Origin: an uncultured Clostridia bacterium
GTDB lineage: Bacteria; Bacillota; Clostridia; UMGS1883
Assembly (NCBI GenBank): GCA_934476455.1
Contig: CAKSNY010000022.1
Span: 1 to 46,777, forward strand
Direction of reading: 5' to 3'
Length of the DNA: 46,777 nucleotides
Shown: piece by piece, positions 15,277-23,775 of the stretch
How positions within the stretch are numbered: position 1 is the first letter of the stretch
Layout of the letters: each line of letters opens with the position of its first letter
Translations under genes and position numbers: made by a program
The notes under the pieces: generated by a model
What the model saw: only the letters and a program-made list of their open reading frames with translations
Databases searched by the model: none
Told to the model about the DNA's origin: nothing

Positions 15277-17685
15277 TCATCCCTTAACAACAATATTTAC
15301 AAGTTTACCGCTTACGGCAATTACTTTTACAATATCTTTCCCCGCAATAAGCTCTTTAATTTCGGAGTCCTGCATTGCAGCCTCTTGCATTTCTTCTTTG
15401 CTGAGCGAAGCGGAAATAACAGCCTTTTTCTTTACTCTGCCGTTAATCTGAATTACTATTTCTATTTCATTATCGATGGTTTTTTCCTCGTCAAAGCGCG
15501 GCCATGCCTGCTTTGAAAGCACCCCTTTAAATCCGCATATCTGCCACAGCTCCTCTGTAATATGCGGCGCCGTGGGATTAAGCAGTATAAGGAACTTTCC
15601 AAAATCGTCACGGTTTACCTTACCTGCACGGTACACCTCGTTTACATAGGTCATCAGCGCCGCAATAGCAGTGTTAAACTTCATTCTTTCAATATCAGAG
15701 GTTACCTTTTTAATCGTTTTGTGTATAAGCTTTTCAAGCTCGGGAGCGGGCTTTTCATCTGTCAGCATTTTTTGCATTGCCCAAACGCGCTCCATAAACT
15801 TATAGCAGCCTTTAACGCCGTTCATTGACCACGGGGTTGCCTGGTCAAACGCGCCGATAAACATTTCGTATGTGCGGAAGGTGTCCGCTCCGAATTCATT
15901 TACAATATCATCGGGGTTTATTACGTTTCCGCGGCTTTTGCTCATTTTTTCGTTGTTTTCACCGAGAATCATACCGTGGCTTGTACGCTTTGCATACGGC
16001 TCTTTTGTGGGGACCACGCCAATATCGTAAAGGAACTTATGCCAAAATCTTGAATAGAGAAGATGAAGCGTTGTATGCTCCATACCGCCGTTGTACCAAT
16101 CTACCGGAAGCCAGTATTCAAGATTTTCTTTTGATGCAAGCGCCTCCTTATTGTGCGGGTCGGTATATCTTAAGAAATACCAGCTGCTGCCTGCCCACTG
16201 CGGCATTGTATCCGTTTCGCGCTTCGCGCTTTTACCGCACTTGGGACACGTTGTATTTACCCAATCCGTCATTTTTGCAAGAGGCGATTCTCCGTCATCC
16301 GTAAGCTCGTATTTTTCCACGTTCGGCAGCCTGAGAGGAAGCTCGCTTTCCGGAATCGGAACCCAGCCGCATTCTTCACACTTTACAAGCGGAATAGGCT
16401 CTCCCCAATAACGCTGGCGGCTGAACACCCAGTCGCGAAGCTTATAATTAACCTTGCGTCTTCCCGTGTTCTCACGCTCAAGCTTTTCTATCATCTTTGC
16501 GATAGCGTCCGCACAGCTAAGCCCGTTAAGCTCGCCCGAATTAACCATTTTTCCCGACGAAACATTGGTATATGCCTGCTTTGTAATGTCTACATCGCAA
16601 TCCACAACCTTTATTATCGGAAGACCGAACTTCTTTGCAAAATCCCAGTCACGCTCGTCATGCGCCGGCACAGCCATAATTGCGCCTGTTCCATACGTCA
16701 TCAAAACATAATCCGATATCCAAACCGGTATTTTTTCACCGTTTACGGGGTTTATTGCCATAATTCCTTCAAGCGGAGCGCCCGTTTTTTCCTTTACAAG
16801 CTCCGTGCGTTCAAATTCGCTCTTCTTTGCGGCGCTTTCGCGGTATGCGCAAACCTCATCCTTATTTGAAAGCTCGCAAAGGTGCTTTTCAACAAACGGA
16901 TGCTCGGGCGAAAGCACCATATATGTCGCACCGTAAAGCGTGTCGGGGCGCGTTGTATAAACGGTAATTTTTTCACCTGTTGTAAGGGTGAAATCAACCT
17001 CTGCCCCCTGCGACCTGCCTATCCAGTTTTTCTGCTGAAGCTTTACTTTTTCTATATAATCAAGTGAGTCGAGGTCATCAATAAGCCTTTGCGCATATTT
17101 TGTAATTCTGAGCATCCACTGGCTTTTTTGCTTTTGCACAACATCTCCGCCGCAGCGCTCGCAAACGCCGTTTACAACCTCTTCATTCGCAAGACCGCAC
17201 TTACAGCTTGTACACCAGTTTATGGGCATTTCCTGCTTATAGGCAAGTCCGTTTTCAAAAAGCTTTAAAAATATCCACTGCGTCCACTTATAATATTCGG
17301 GATCTGTTGTATTTACCTCTCTGCTCCAGTCAAAAGAAAAGCCGAGGCTTTTTAACTGTCTTTTAAAATTGGCAATGTTATCGCTTGTTACTTTTTCGGG
17401 ATGAATTTTATTTTTAATCGCATAGTTTTCCGTCGGCAGACCGAATGCGTCCCACCCCATAGGATAAAGAACGTTATAGCCTTCCATTCTGCGTTTGCGC
17501 GACACTATATCAAGCGCCGTATAGCTTCTCGGATGACCCACATGCAGCCCGTGACCCGACGGATACGGAAATTCCACCAATGCGTAAAACTTGGGCTTTG
17601 ATTTATCCGTTTCCGCCGCAAATGACAAGTTTTCATCCCAGTAAGTCTGCCATTTTTTTTCAATTTCTTTAAAATTATATTCCAT
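15277..17685 (-). CDS. leuS: Leucyl-tRNA synthetase
   Basis: This enzyme charges tRNA-Leu. It has the class I HIGH-type motif YPSGHGLHVGHPRSYT near the N-terminus, zinc-binding CTSCKCGL...CERCGGDV, and the CP1 editing-domain signature GTGAIMAVPAHDERDWDF. The KMSKS loop (KMSKSRGNVINPDD) and a C-terminal anticodon-binding domain follow. The best start is the ATG at 17685 (802 residues, MEYNFKEIEKKWQ) with AGAGAGGA about 10 bases upstream; an ATG at 17721 would overlap rsfS. With only 25 bases after rsfS there is no room for a T-box leader, so it depends on the upstream promoter. Confidence 0.97.
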   Translation of the reverse strand: MEYNFKEIEKKWQTYWDENLSFAAETDKSKPKFYALVEFPYPSGHGLHVGHPRSYTALDIVSRKRRMEGYNVLYPMGWDAFGLPTENYAIKNKIHPEKVTSDNIANFKRQLKSLGFSFDWSREVNTTDPEYYKWTQWIFLKLFENGLAYKQEMPINWCTSCKCGLANEEVVNGVCERCGGDVVQKQKSQWMLRITKYAQRLIDDLDSLDYIEKVKLQQKNWIGRSQGAEVDFTLTTGEKITVYTTRPDTLYGATYMVLSPEHPFVEKHLCELSNKDEVCAYRESAAKKSEFERTELVKEKTGAPLEGIMAINPVNGEKIPVWISDYVLMTYGTGAIMAVPAHDERDWDFAKKFGLPIIKVVDCDVDITKQAYTNVSSGKMVNSGELNGLSCADAIAKMIEKLERENTGRRKVNYKLRDWVFSRQRYWGEPIPLVKCEECGWVPIPESELPLRLPNVEKYELTDDGESPLAKMTDWVNTTCPKCGKSAKRETDTMPQWAGSSWYFLRYTDPHNKEALASKENLEYWLPVDWYNGGMEHTTLHLLYSRFWHKFLYDIGVVPTKEPYAKRTSHGMILGENNEKMSKSRGNVINPDDIVNEFGADTFRTYEMFIGAFDQATPWSMNGVKGCYKFMERVWAMQKMLTDEKPAPELEKLIHKTIKKVTSDIERMKFNTAIAALMTYVNEVYRAGKVNRDDFGKFLILLNPTAPHITEELWQICGFKGVLSKQAWPRFDEEKTIDNEIEIVIQINGRVKKKAVISASLSKEEMQEAAMQDSEIKELIAGKDIVKVIAVSGKLVNIVVKG

Positions 17686-17710
17686 GCTATCAAAATCCTC
17701 TCTTTCGGTC

Positions 17711-18067
17711 TTAAAATTCATCCGTTGTTTTTATATCAACAACATCGGCGTCCGCCCATAGGTTGTCCAATCCGTAAAAATCGCGCATTTTGGTGCTGAA
17801 TATATGCAGCATAACACCGCCGAAATCAACGAGCATCCAGTCGTTATTTTTTATTCCCTCTGTTTTTTCCGGGGGACAGCCGCGTTTTTCCATTTCCTCA
17901 CACGCGGCTTCGTAAAGCGCACGCATCTGCGGCGGCGAGCCTGCGCTGCATATAACAAAAAAGTCCGCCACAATGGTTGCACCGTTAAGGTCAAGTGCCG
18001 TAATATTTCTTGCTTTCTTCAAATCCAAAATTTCTGCCAGAGCATATACCTTTTCAAGCTGTGTCAA
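17711..18067 (-). CDS. rsfS: Ribosomal silencing factor RsfS
   Basis: The 118-residue protein of the RsfS/YbeB/Iojap family binds L14 and blocks joining of the 30S subunit when nutrients are low. The family core ATIVADFFVICSAGSPPQMRAL, the NDWMLVDFGGVMLHIF strand and the final DFYGLDNLWADA motif are all present. The start is TTG, overlapping the yqeK stop as TTGA (4 bases), hence translational coupling. The order nadD-yqeK-rsfS is typical of Bacillota. Confidence 0.93.
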   Translation of the reverse strand: MTQLEKVYALAEILDLKKARNITALDLNGATIVADFFVICSAGSPPQMRALYEAACEEMEKRGCPPEKTEGIKNNDWMLVDFGGVMLHIFSTKMRDFYGLDNLWADADVVDIKTTDEF

Positions 18068-18654
18068 TTCTGTGCCCTCCTGCTTTCTATCAGATAATTT
18101 AACGCATGTACGGAATCGGGGTGGATTATCCCGCCTTTGTCAATAACATGGCGTATGGAACAGCCCATCGAATATATAAGCGCACCTTCAAAATCGGTTT
18201 CAACTATTTTGCGTGCAACCGCCGCCATCTGAAGATTGCGCCCGGTTTCCGTAACATCGGCAAGGTATACCACCTTTTCAAGCAGCGTCATACTTGCCCT
18301 GCCCGTCGTATGGTAATAAATTGCACTGAGAACCTCCTCATCCTCCACGCCGTAATCACGCCTTGCCACAGCAGCGCCCAAAAAAGCGTGGACAAGCGCC
18401 TTTTCCTGCGAGGCGTATTTATCAAGCGTCACACAATATCTTTTCGCCAATTCAAATAAACTTACTCCGCATTTTTCATCCATATTCTTTGCGCAATCGT
18501 GCAAAAGCCCCGCAAGCCTTGCCTTTTTTGTGTCTGCACCAACCATTGCGGCAAGGCGCTCCGCCTCATGCATAACGCCCAAAGTGTGGCGGTATCGGTT
18601 TTCTTTTTGCATTTTTCTCAGTTTTCGCTTTATCTCGTCCTCAGTCAATTGCAT
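18064..18654 (-). CDS. yqeK: HD-domain bis(5'-nucleosyl)-tetraphosphatase YqeK
   Basis: This 196-residue HD-superfamily phosphohydrolase shows metal ligands in YRHTLGVMHEAERLA, the HD pair in AGLLHDCAKNM, and downstream histidines in ALVHAFLGA and AIYYHTTG, with DVTE near the C-terminal helix. YqeK proteins hydrolyse diadenosine tetraphosphate. Its start overlaps nadD by 14 bases and its stop overlaps rsfS by 4. Confidence 0.9.
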   Translation of the reverse strand: MQLTEDEIKRKLRKMQKENRYRHTLGVMHEAERLAAMVGADTKKARLAGLLHDCAKNMDEKCGVSLFELAKRYCVTLDKYASQEKALVHAFLGAAVARRDYGVEDEEVLSAIYYHTTGRASMTLLEKVVYLADVTETGRNLQMAAVARKIVETDFEGALIYSMGCSIRHVIDKGGIIHPDSVHALNYLIESRRAQN

Positions 18655-19213
18655 TTTCTCCCTTATACAGATTATTCTTTATTATATAATCAAAAACGCC
18701 TTTTGGCAACATATTTGTACAATCTTTTCCCATGCGTATTCTTTCACGAATATTGCTTGATGACAACAATACCCTTTCCATAGGCATTCTTATTGCGGGG
18801 GGCAAAACCTCCCCGCCCTCCCGCGGGAACACCAGCAGCTTTGCACAGCGCATTATACGCTGCGGCTCGTGCCACGTGTCGAGTGCATTGTACGAATCGT
18901 CCCCGATAAGAAAAAACAATTCGTCGTTTTGGTATATGCTTTTAAAATATTCTGCCGTGTCTGCACTGTACGAAACATCGCTTCGCAAAATCTCGTAATC
19001 GCTTATTTGCATTTTATCATTTCCGTCTATCGCTATTTTAAGCATATTAAGTCTGTCTGTGCGGCTTATGCCGCTTTCCTTTTTATGCGGCGCATTTCCT
19101 GACGGAATAAAAATAAGCTTGTCGAGCGCCATATACCGCACCGCCGTTTTTGCAACCGCCATATGCCCGTTGTGAACAGGGTTAAACGCGCCGCCGTAAA
19201 GACCTATTTTCAT
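18641..19213 (-). CDS. nadD: Nicotinate-nucleotide adenylyltransferase
   Basis: NadD transfers AMP to nicotinate mononucleotide in NAD synthesis. The 190-residue protein has the nucleotidyltransferase motif GGAFNPVHNGHMAVA at about residues 8-22, FIPSGNAPHK for substrate binding, and the C-terminal SSSNIRERI equivalent of the ISSTxIR motif. It lies 16 bases after yhbY and overlaps yqeK. Confidence 0.95.
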   Translation of the reverse strand: MKIGLYGGAFNPVHNGHMAVAKTAVRYMALDKLIFIPSGNAPHKKESGISRTDRLNMLKIAIDGNDKMQISDYEILRSDVSYSADTAEYFKSIYQNDELFFLIGDDSYNALDTWHEPQRIMRCAKLLVFPREGGEVLPPAIRMPMERVLLSSSNIRERIRMGKDCTNMLPKGVFDYIIKNNLYKGENAID

Positions 19214-19229
19214 TTACACCATTCCCATT

Positions 19230-19520
19230 TTACGGAAGAACAATTTTTTTATTATCCTTCGATTCTTTATATAATACAAGCTTATTACCTATACACTGCA
19301 CACCCTCGGCGCCCGTCATTTCGCAAAGTTCGTTTGCCGCAGCCCGTGCAGATGTAAAAGCCGTTTCAAGCACTGTAATTTTCACAAGTTCTCTTTTTTC
19401 AAGGCATACCGAGATTTCTTCTGCAAGCTGCCCTGTTATTCCGCCCTTTCCTATCTGGAAAAGCGCGGATTCTTTATTTGCCAGTGCGCGCAGATATGCG
19501 CGCTGTTTTGATGTAAGCAT
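19230..19520 (-). CDS. yhbY: YhbY/CRS1-type RNA-binding protein
   Basis: This 96-residue CRM-domain protein (MLTSKQRAYLRALAN start, QIGKGGITGQLAEEI with the GxxG-type loop, ELVKITVL strand) associates with ribosome precursors in relatives. I choose the ATG at 19520, preceded by CGGAG. A TTG at 19538 would add 6 residues but lacks an SD. It lies between obg and nadD, a normal Bacillota order. Confidence 0.88.
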   Translation of the reverse strand: MLTSKQRAYLRALANKESALFQIGKGGITGQLAEEISVCLEKRELVKITVLETAFTSARAAANELCEMTGAEGVQCIGNKLVLYKESKDNKKIVLP

Positions 19521-19543
19521 AAAATTTCTCCGTTTCAAAAGCT

Positions 19544-20809
19544 TTATTCGTTATAGTCAAATTCAAGCTCGTACATACGAACGCGGTCACCCTCGCCGCA
19601 GCCCATATCCTCAAGCGCTTTTATTATACCTTTTCTGCGCAGTGCAAGCTGAAAATACTGCATACTCTCCCCGTCGTCAAAGTTCGAGTGCCGCAAAAGC
19701 TTTTCCACATACGGGCCTTCAACTATATATTCTCCGTCTTCTTTTCTTACTGTAAACGGTTCTTCTTCAAAATCATCCTCTGTAAATTCCGGCTCAAATA
19801 TTTCAACCGGCTCCAGCGTGTCAAGCATTTGTGAAACGCCTGTCATAAGTTCACGCACACCGCTTCCCGTTGCGGCGCTTATCTCATACAGTTCAAGCCC
19901 CTTATCGCCGATATATTTTTTAAATGCTTCGTAAGAATCCTTATCCGTAATTATATCGGTTTTATTCGCAGCTACAATCTGCGGTGTTTTTGCAAGTGTT
20001 TCGCTGTAAAGATACAGTTCGTTGTTAATCTTTTCAAAATCTTCAATCGGGTTTCTGCCCTCAATCCCGGACACATCCACAACATGTATTATAAGGCGTG
20101 TCCTTTCAATGTGGCGCAAAAACTCGTGTCCGAGACCAACGCCCTCGTGCGCCCCTTCAATAAGACCCGGAATGTCTGCCATTACAAAGCTTTTTCCGCT
20201 GTCAATCTTTACCACGCCGAGATTCGGTTCAAGCGTTGTAAAATGATAGTTTGCAATTTTCGGGCGCGCCGCACTTACAACCGACAAAAGCGTGGATTTT
20301 CCCACATTCGGAAAACCTGCAAGCCCTACATCGGCTATAAGCTTAAGCTCAAGCAAAACATCGCGCGACTGCCCGCGCATACCGTCCTTTGCAAATTTGG
20401 GTGCCTGGCGCGTAGCTGTTGCAAAGTGCATATTTCCCCACCCGCCTCTGCCGCCGCGTGCCGCTGTAAACTGCTCTTTATCGTAGGACATATCCTTCAT
20501 AATTTTGCCCGTCTTTTCATCCTTTATAACCGTTCCGACAGGCACTTTTATAAACAAATCTTCTCCTTTTTTGCCGGAGCTTAAGCGTGCCTTTCCGTCT
20601 TCACCGTTTCTTGCTGCAAACGTTTTTTTATGGGCGAAATCCACAAGCGTTGTCATTGTTTTGTCGGCAACGAAAATAACGTTGCCGCCGTTTCCGCCGT
20701 CGCCGCCGTCCGGACCGCCCGCAGGAACATATTTTTCGCGGTGAAAAGACACCAGCCCGTTGCCGCCGTTTCCGGCTTTTATAGTTATTATTGCTGTATC
20801 GGCAAACAT
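19544..20809 (-). CDS. obg: GTPase Obg/CgtA
   Basis: Obg is an essential GTPase in ribosome assembly and stress signalling. The 421-residue protein has the glycine-rich Obg domain (1-158: IKAGNGGNGLVSFHRE, PDGGDGGNGG), then a G domain with G1 GFPNVGKSTLL, G3 DIPGLIEGAHEG and G4 NKTD. The OCT C-terminal domain (about 345-421) ends in FDYNE. The ATG follows GAAGGAGG. It is separated from rpmA by a strong terminator, so it either has its own weak promoter in the 37-base gap or receives read-through. Confidence 0.96.
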   Translation of the reverse strand: MFADTAIITIKAGNGGNGLVSFHREKYVPAGGPDGGDGGNGGNVIFVADKTMTTLVDFAHKKTFAARNGEDGKARLSSGKKGEDLFIKVPVGTVIKDEKTGKIMKDMSYDKEQFTAARGGRGGWGNMHFATATRQAPKFAKDGMRGQSRDVLLELKLIADVGLAGFPNVGKSTLLSVVSAARPKIANYHFTTLEPNLGVVKIDSGKSFVMADIPGLIEGAHEGVGLGHEFLRHIERTRLIIHVVDVSGIEGRNPIEDFEKINNELYLYSETLAKTPQIVAANKTDIITDKDSYEAFKKYIGDKGLELYEISAATGSGVRELMTGVSQMLDTLEPVEIFEPEFTEDDFEEEPFTVRKEDGEYIVEGPYVEKLLRHSNFDDGESMQYFQLALRRKGIIKALEDMGCGEGDRVRMYELEFDYNE

Positions 20810-20846
20810 ATAAGCCTCCTTCTGCGTATATTTTAATGCTATACAT

Positions 20847-20877
20847 AAAAAAGCTCGGATTTCATCCGAGCTTTTTT
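20847..20877 (-). terminator. Terminator after rpmA
   Basis: A perfect 14-base-pair stem AAAAAAGCTCGGAT/ATCCGAGCTTTTTT with a 3-base loop begins 9 bases after the rpmA stop. Both strands end in T-runs, so it can work in either direction. Confidence 0.9.
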
Positions 20878-20886
20878 GTACTGCAT

Positions 20887-21165
20887 TTATGCGGTATATA
20901 CGCTTACCTGCTTCTTATCCTTGCCCTTACGCTCGAATTTAACCTTACCGTCAACAAGAGCATACAAGGTGTCATCGCTGCCAATACCTACATTGACACC
21001 CGGATGAATTTTGGTTCCTCTCTGTCTTACAAGAATATTTCCTGCAAGCACAGCCTGTCCGTCGGCACGCTTTGCGCCGAGGCGCTTAGACTCACTGTCA
21101 CGGCCGTTCTTTGTGGAACCGACACCCTTTTTATGAGCGAACAATTGAATATTTAATGCGAACAT
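20887..21165 (-). CDS. rpmA: 50S ribosomal protein L27 with cleavable N-terminal extension
   Basis: The 92-residue L27 has the core AHKKGVGSTKNGRDSESKRLG and GNILVRQRGTKIHPG. The first nine residues, MFALNIQLF, form the Bacillota-type extension that the protease Prp removes between Phe9 and Ala10, exposing the N-terminus that reaches the peptidyl-transferase centre. The prp gene is directly upstream, consistent with this processing. Confidence 0.97.
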   Translation of the reverse strand: MFALNIQLFAHKKGVGSTKNGRDSESKRLGAKRADGQAVLAGNILVRQRGTKIHPGVNVGIGSDDTLYALVDGKVKFERKGKDKKQVSVYTA

Positions 21166-21201
21166 TATGTTTCACTCCTCTCAAAAATGGAAATAATGCA
21201 G

Positions 21202-21516
21202 TCAACCCTGCACCAAAAAAACATTCTTTTTATAATTTGCCGCCAGCTCCTTCATAAAAAGAAGCAGGCTTTGCAAAATAGCGTCTGCGCTCTCCGTGCG
21301 CTCGGGCGATATAAAGCACTCGACAAGCCCGTCCTCCTGTTTTACGGAAAGCTTTGCAAGCTGTTGCTTTTCTATACCGTTAATCGCCATCCAAACCGCG
21401 GCGGAAACGGCGGCGCACACAATATCCTTTCCGCTTTTTGCGTAAAAGGCGTGCCCCGACACCCTAAACATGGAAATTTTGCCCAAACCGTCAGTTACCG
21501 TTTCAAACTTAATCAT
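21202..21516 (-). CDS. prp: Ribosomal-processing cysteine protease Prp
   Basis: This 104-residue YsxB/Prp family protein has catalytic His22 (VSGHAFYAKSG) and Cys34 (DIVCAAVSAA), the same positions as in Staphylococcus aureus Prp. It cleaves the L27 N-terminal extension. It is nested between rplU (2-base gap) and rpmA, the conserved arrangement in Bacillota. Confidence 0.95.
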   Translation of the reverse strand: MIKFETVTDGLGKISMFRVSGHAFYAKSGKDIVCAAVSAAVWMAINGIEKQQLAKLSVKQEDGLVECFISPERTESADAILQSLLLFMKELAANYKKNVFLVQG

Positions 21517-21518
21517 AC

Positions 21519-21830
21519 TTATGCGTTGATCTTTGTTATTTCAACCTTTGTGTAAGGCTGACGGTGACCGTTCTTGTTTCTGTAGCCCTTTTTAGACTTC
21601 ATCTTGAAAACGATAATCTTCCTGCCCTTTGTCTGACCAAGAATTTTACCCTTTACGCTTGCACCCTCAACAATAGGTGTGCCGGCCGTAAATTTACCGT
21701 CGTCGCCGACTGCCAAAACATCGTCAAAGCTAACCTCGGCGCCGTTTTCGCCCTCTATCTTTTCGATAAAGACAACATCGCCCTCTTTAACCTGATACTG
21801 CTTTCCGCCGGTCTTAATTACTGCGTACAT
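21519..21830 (-). CDS. rplU: 50S ribosomal protein L21
   Basis: L21 binds 23S rRNA. The 103-residue protein starts MYAVIKTGGKQYQVKEGD and ends with the conserved KKGYRNKNGHRQPYTKVEI region. The ATG at 21830 has GGGAGGTG 6 bases upstream; a GTG three codons earlier lies inside that SD and is rejected. It is first gene of rplU-prp-rpmA. Confidence 0.97.
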   Translation of the reverse strand: MYAVIKTGGKQYQVKEGDVVFIEKIEGENGAEVSFDDVLAVGDDGKFTAGTPIVEGASVKGKILGQTKGRKIIVFKMKSKKGYRNKNGHRQPYTKVEITKINA

Positions 21831-21911
21831 TTGTTGCACCTCCCGTTTAAACAGACTCGCTATTGAGGCAGCAAAAGCGCTTTAAAGCCTCTTCTACGCG
21901 GTTACTGCATT
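21831..21911 (-). promoter_or_regulatory. Structured leader of rplU (possible L21 leader)
   Basis: The roughly 80-base leader contains a GAGGC...GCCTC stem with an inner AAAGCGCTTT palindrome, upstream of the SD. Many Bacillota carry an L21 leader RNA for autogenous control at this position. The match to that family is by position and general shape only. Confidence 0.45.
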
Positions 21912-21940
21912 ATCGTAGCACAATTTTGTAAAAATGTCAA
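21912..21940 (-). promoter_or_regulatory. Sigma-A promoter of rplU-prp-rpmA
   Basis: On the minus strand TTGACA (21935-21940), a 17-base spacer and TACGAT (21912-21917) stand about 85 bases before rplU. Confidence 0.7.
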
Positions 21941-21962
21941 GTTTTTATTTGCAAATAAAAAG

Positions 21963-22000
21963 AAAAATGCGCCCCGTTTTAATTAAGGGGACGCGTTTTC
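21963..22000 (-). terminator. Terminator of the PTS/aldolase operon
   Basis: A GC-rich stem GCG(T)CCCC/GGGGCGC with one bulge has an A/T loop. It is followed on the minus strand by ATTTTTCTTTTT and starts about 15 bases after the last aldolase stop. Confidence 0.75.
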
Positions 22001-22013
22001 CTTATATTATCGT

Positions 22014-22880
22014 TTACTTATAAAGCTTTGCCTTGTCAATGTCGTTAAAAAGCTGCATTTTAAATTCTACAACCTCACGCATTGTCTTTATGCAGGGCGG
22101 ATATATTGCGTTGGGTTCAATCCAGCCGGGATTTTCGGAAAGCACCTCGCGGCACTTTTTGTAAAAGGCAAATTTAATGTCGCTTGAAATGTTAATCTTC
22201 GATATTCCTATTTTTACGGACTGCGCAATTTCCTCATCGGGATTGCTCGAGCCGCCGTGAAGCACAAGCGGAATATCTACCGTATCGCGGATTGTTTTAA
22301 GAAGGTCAAGCTTGAGTTCCGGTTTTTTGTCCTTCGGGTAAATACCGTGCGCGGTTCCGATTGCAACGGCAAGTGTATCGATACCGGTTTTCTCGATAAA
22401 GTCCTTTGCCTGCGCAGGGTCTGTGTAGATTATATCATCAGCGCCGCCCTCGTACGACTCGCCCGTTGTTCCTATCGTTCCGAGTTCTGCTTCTACCGAA
22501 ACGTTAAGAGGATGTGCAACCTCGACAACTTTTTTTGTTATCGCAATATTATCTTCATAGGACATATGCGAAGCGTCAATCATTACCGAGGTAAAGCCGC
22601 AGCGTATCGCGCGGAGAATCTCCTCAAACTTTCCGCCGTGGTCAAGGTGAATAACCATGGGAACGGGAGATTTGTGCGCCTCCTCGATGCAGGTTTTAAT
22701 AAAGCTGTCGCCCAAAAATTCAAGCTCTGTTGGGTGTATTGCAAGTATTACGGGGGCATTTTTTTCGTTAGCGCTTTCGACAACGCCCTTTAAAATTGCC
22801 TCGCTGCCGATATTAAAGGCAGGCACCGCAAACTCGTTTTTGTCCGCAACTGCTAAAAGCTCCTTCATGTTCATTAACAT
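22014..22880 (-). CDS. Class II ketose-bisphosphate aldolase (second of a tandem pair)
   Basis: This 288-residue zinc aldolase belongs to the fructose/tagatose-bisphosphate family. Catalytic Asp and first zinc His are in VIHLDHGGKFEE. The other metal ligands lie in GTAHGIYPKD and LVLHGGSSNPDE, and the phosphate-binding segment is SKINISSDI. It cleaves a ketose phosphate to DHAP and an aldehyde; which ketose is not readable. The ATG at 22880 has AAGGAG 10 bases upstream. It is the last gene of the PTS operon, 19 bases after its paralogue. Confidence 0.9.
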   Translation of the reverse strand: MLMNMKELLAVADKNEFAVPAFNIGSEAILKGVVESANEKNAPVILAIHPTELEFLGDSFIKTCIEEAHKSPVPMVIHLDHGGKFEEILRAIRCGFTSVMIDASHMSYEDNIAITKKVVEVAHPLNVSVEAELGTIGTTGESYEGGADDIIYTDPAQAKDFIEKTGIDTLAVAIGTAHGIYPKDKKPELKLDLLKTIRDTVDIPLVLHGGSSNPDEEIAQSVKIGISKINISSDIKFAFYKKCREVLSENPGWIEPNAIYPPCIKTMREVVEFKMQLFNDIDKAKLYK

Positions 22881-22905
22881 AATCAAACATCTCCTTAATT
22901 TATAA

Positions 22906-23760
22906 TTATTTGTTTTTTCCTTTTGAACCCGACAACCCGATATAATATTTTACAATTTCGCGGCTTTCCTTTTCCACACCGTGTATAAGGTCGAAATAGT
23001 TTATACTCGGATTTTCCTTTATAAATTCTTTCGCACTGCTCAGGTTTTTATTCATAAAATCGCACCCTACATTGATTTTATTTATCCCGTATTTTACGGA
23101 ATTTAAAATGTTTTCCTCACCCGAGCCCGACCCCCCGTGAAGAACAAGGGGCGCCTTTGTAAGGCTTTTTATTTTTTGCAGACGTTCAAAATCAAACTTC
23201 GGAACCATTCCCTCGGGATAGTTTCCGTGTGAGGTTCCTATTGAAATTGCAAGAGCGTCAATCCCCGTTCTTTCATAAAAGCTTTTCGCCTGGTCGGGGT
23301 CTGTATACATCTTGTCCATGGTATATTTTCCGTCTTCGCTTGCGCCGAGACAGCCTATTTCGCCTTCTACGCTTACGCCGCGCTCATGGGCATACTCTGC
23401 CACCTTTTTTGTCCTCTGAATATTTTCTTCAAGGTCAAATCTTGACATATCAACCATTACAGAGGAAAACCCGTCGTCTATTGCGCGCAGAATATAATCC
23501 TCCTCCTGTCCGTGGTCAAGGTTCAGCGCCACATCCACACTCGCTCTTTGCGCGAGCGTTTTTACAATCGGCACTATAATGGCGCTGTCGCAGTGCGTGA
23601 GCAGATGTTCGTAAAATATATTCACTATGACAGGCGCCTTTTCCTCCTCCGCGGCGCTTATTACCGTGCGTGCCGTTTCAAGGTTAAAGCAGTTTATCGC
23701 CATTACAGCATAATTTTGAGAATTTGCCGCATCGAGCATATTTTTCATCGATACATACAT
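22906..23760 (-). CDS. Class II ketose-phosphate aldolase, divergent paralogue (first of the pair)
   Basis: This 284-residue protein has the same fold, with NLDHGQEEDYI (Asp/His), EGEIGCLG, GTSHGNYPEG and LHGGSGSGEE. Its phosphate-binding segment reads NKINVGCDF, where the neighbouring paralogue has the usual NISSD. So the active site is complete but the sugar-phosphate pocket differs. It begins with ATG preceded by AGAGAGGA, 15 bases after the EIIC gene. The two aldolases may act on different ketose phosphates, or as a mixed enzyme. Confidence 0.88.
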   Translation of the reverse strand: MYVSMKNMLDAANSQNYAVMAINCFNLETARTVISAAEEEKAPVIVNIFYEHLLTHCDSAIIVPIVKTLAQRASVDVALNLDHGQEEDYILRAIDDGFSSVMVDMSRFDLEENIQRTKKVAEYAHERGVSVEGEIGCLGASEDGKYTMDKMYTDPDQAKSFYERTGIDALAISIGTSHGNYPEGMVPKFDFERLQKIKSLTKAPLVLHGGSGSGEENILNSVKYGINKINVGCDFMNKNLSSAKEFIKENPSINYFDLIHGVEKESREIVKYYIGLSGSKGKNK

Positions 23761-23775
23761 TTTTATTGTCCTCTC

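Noticed and set aside
17686..17710. T-box leader ahead of leuS
   Set aside because: Only 25 bases separate rsfS and leuS.
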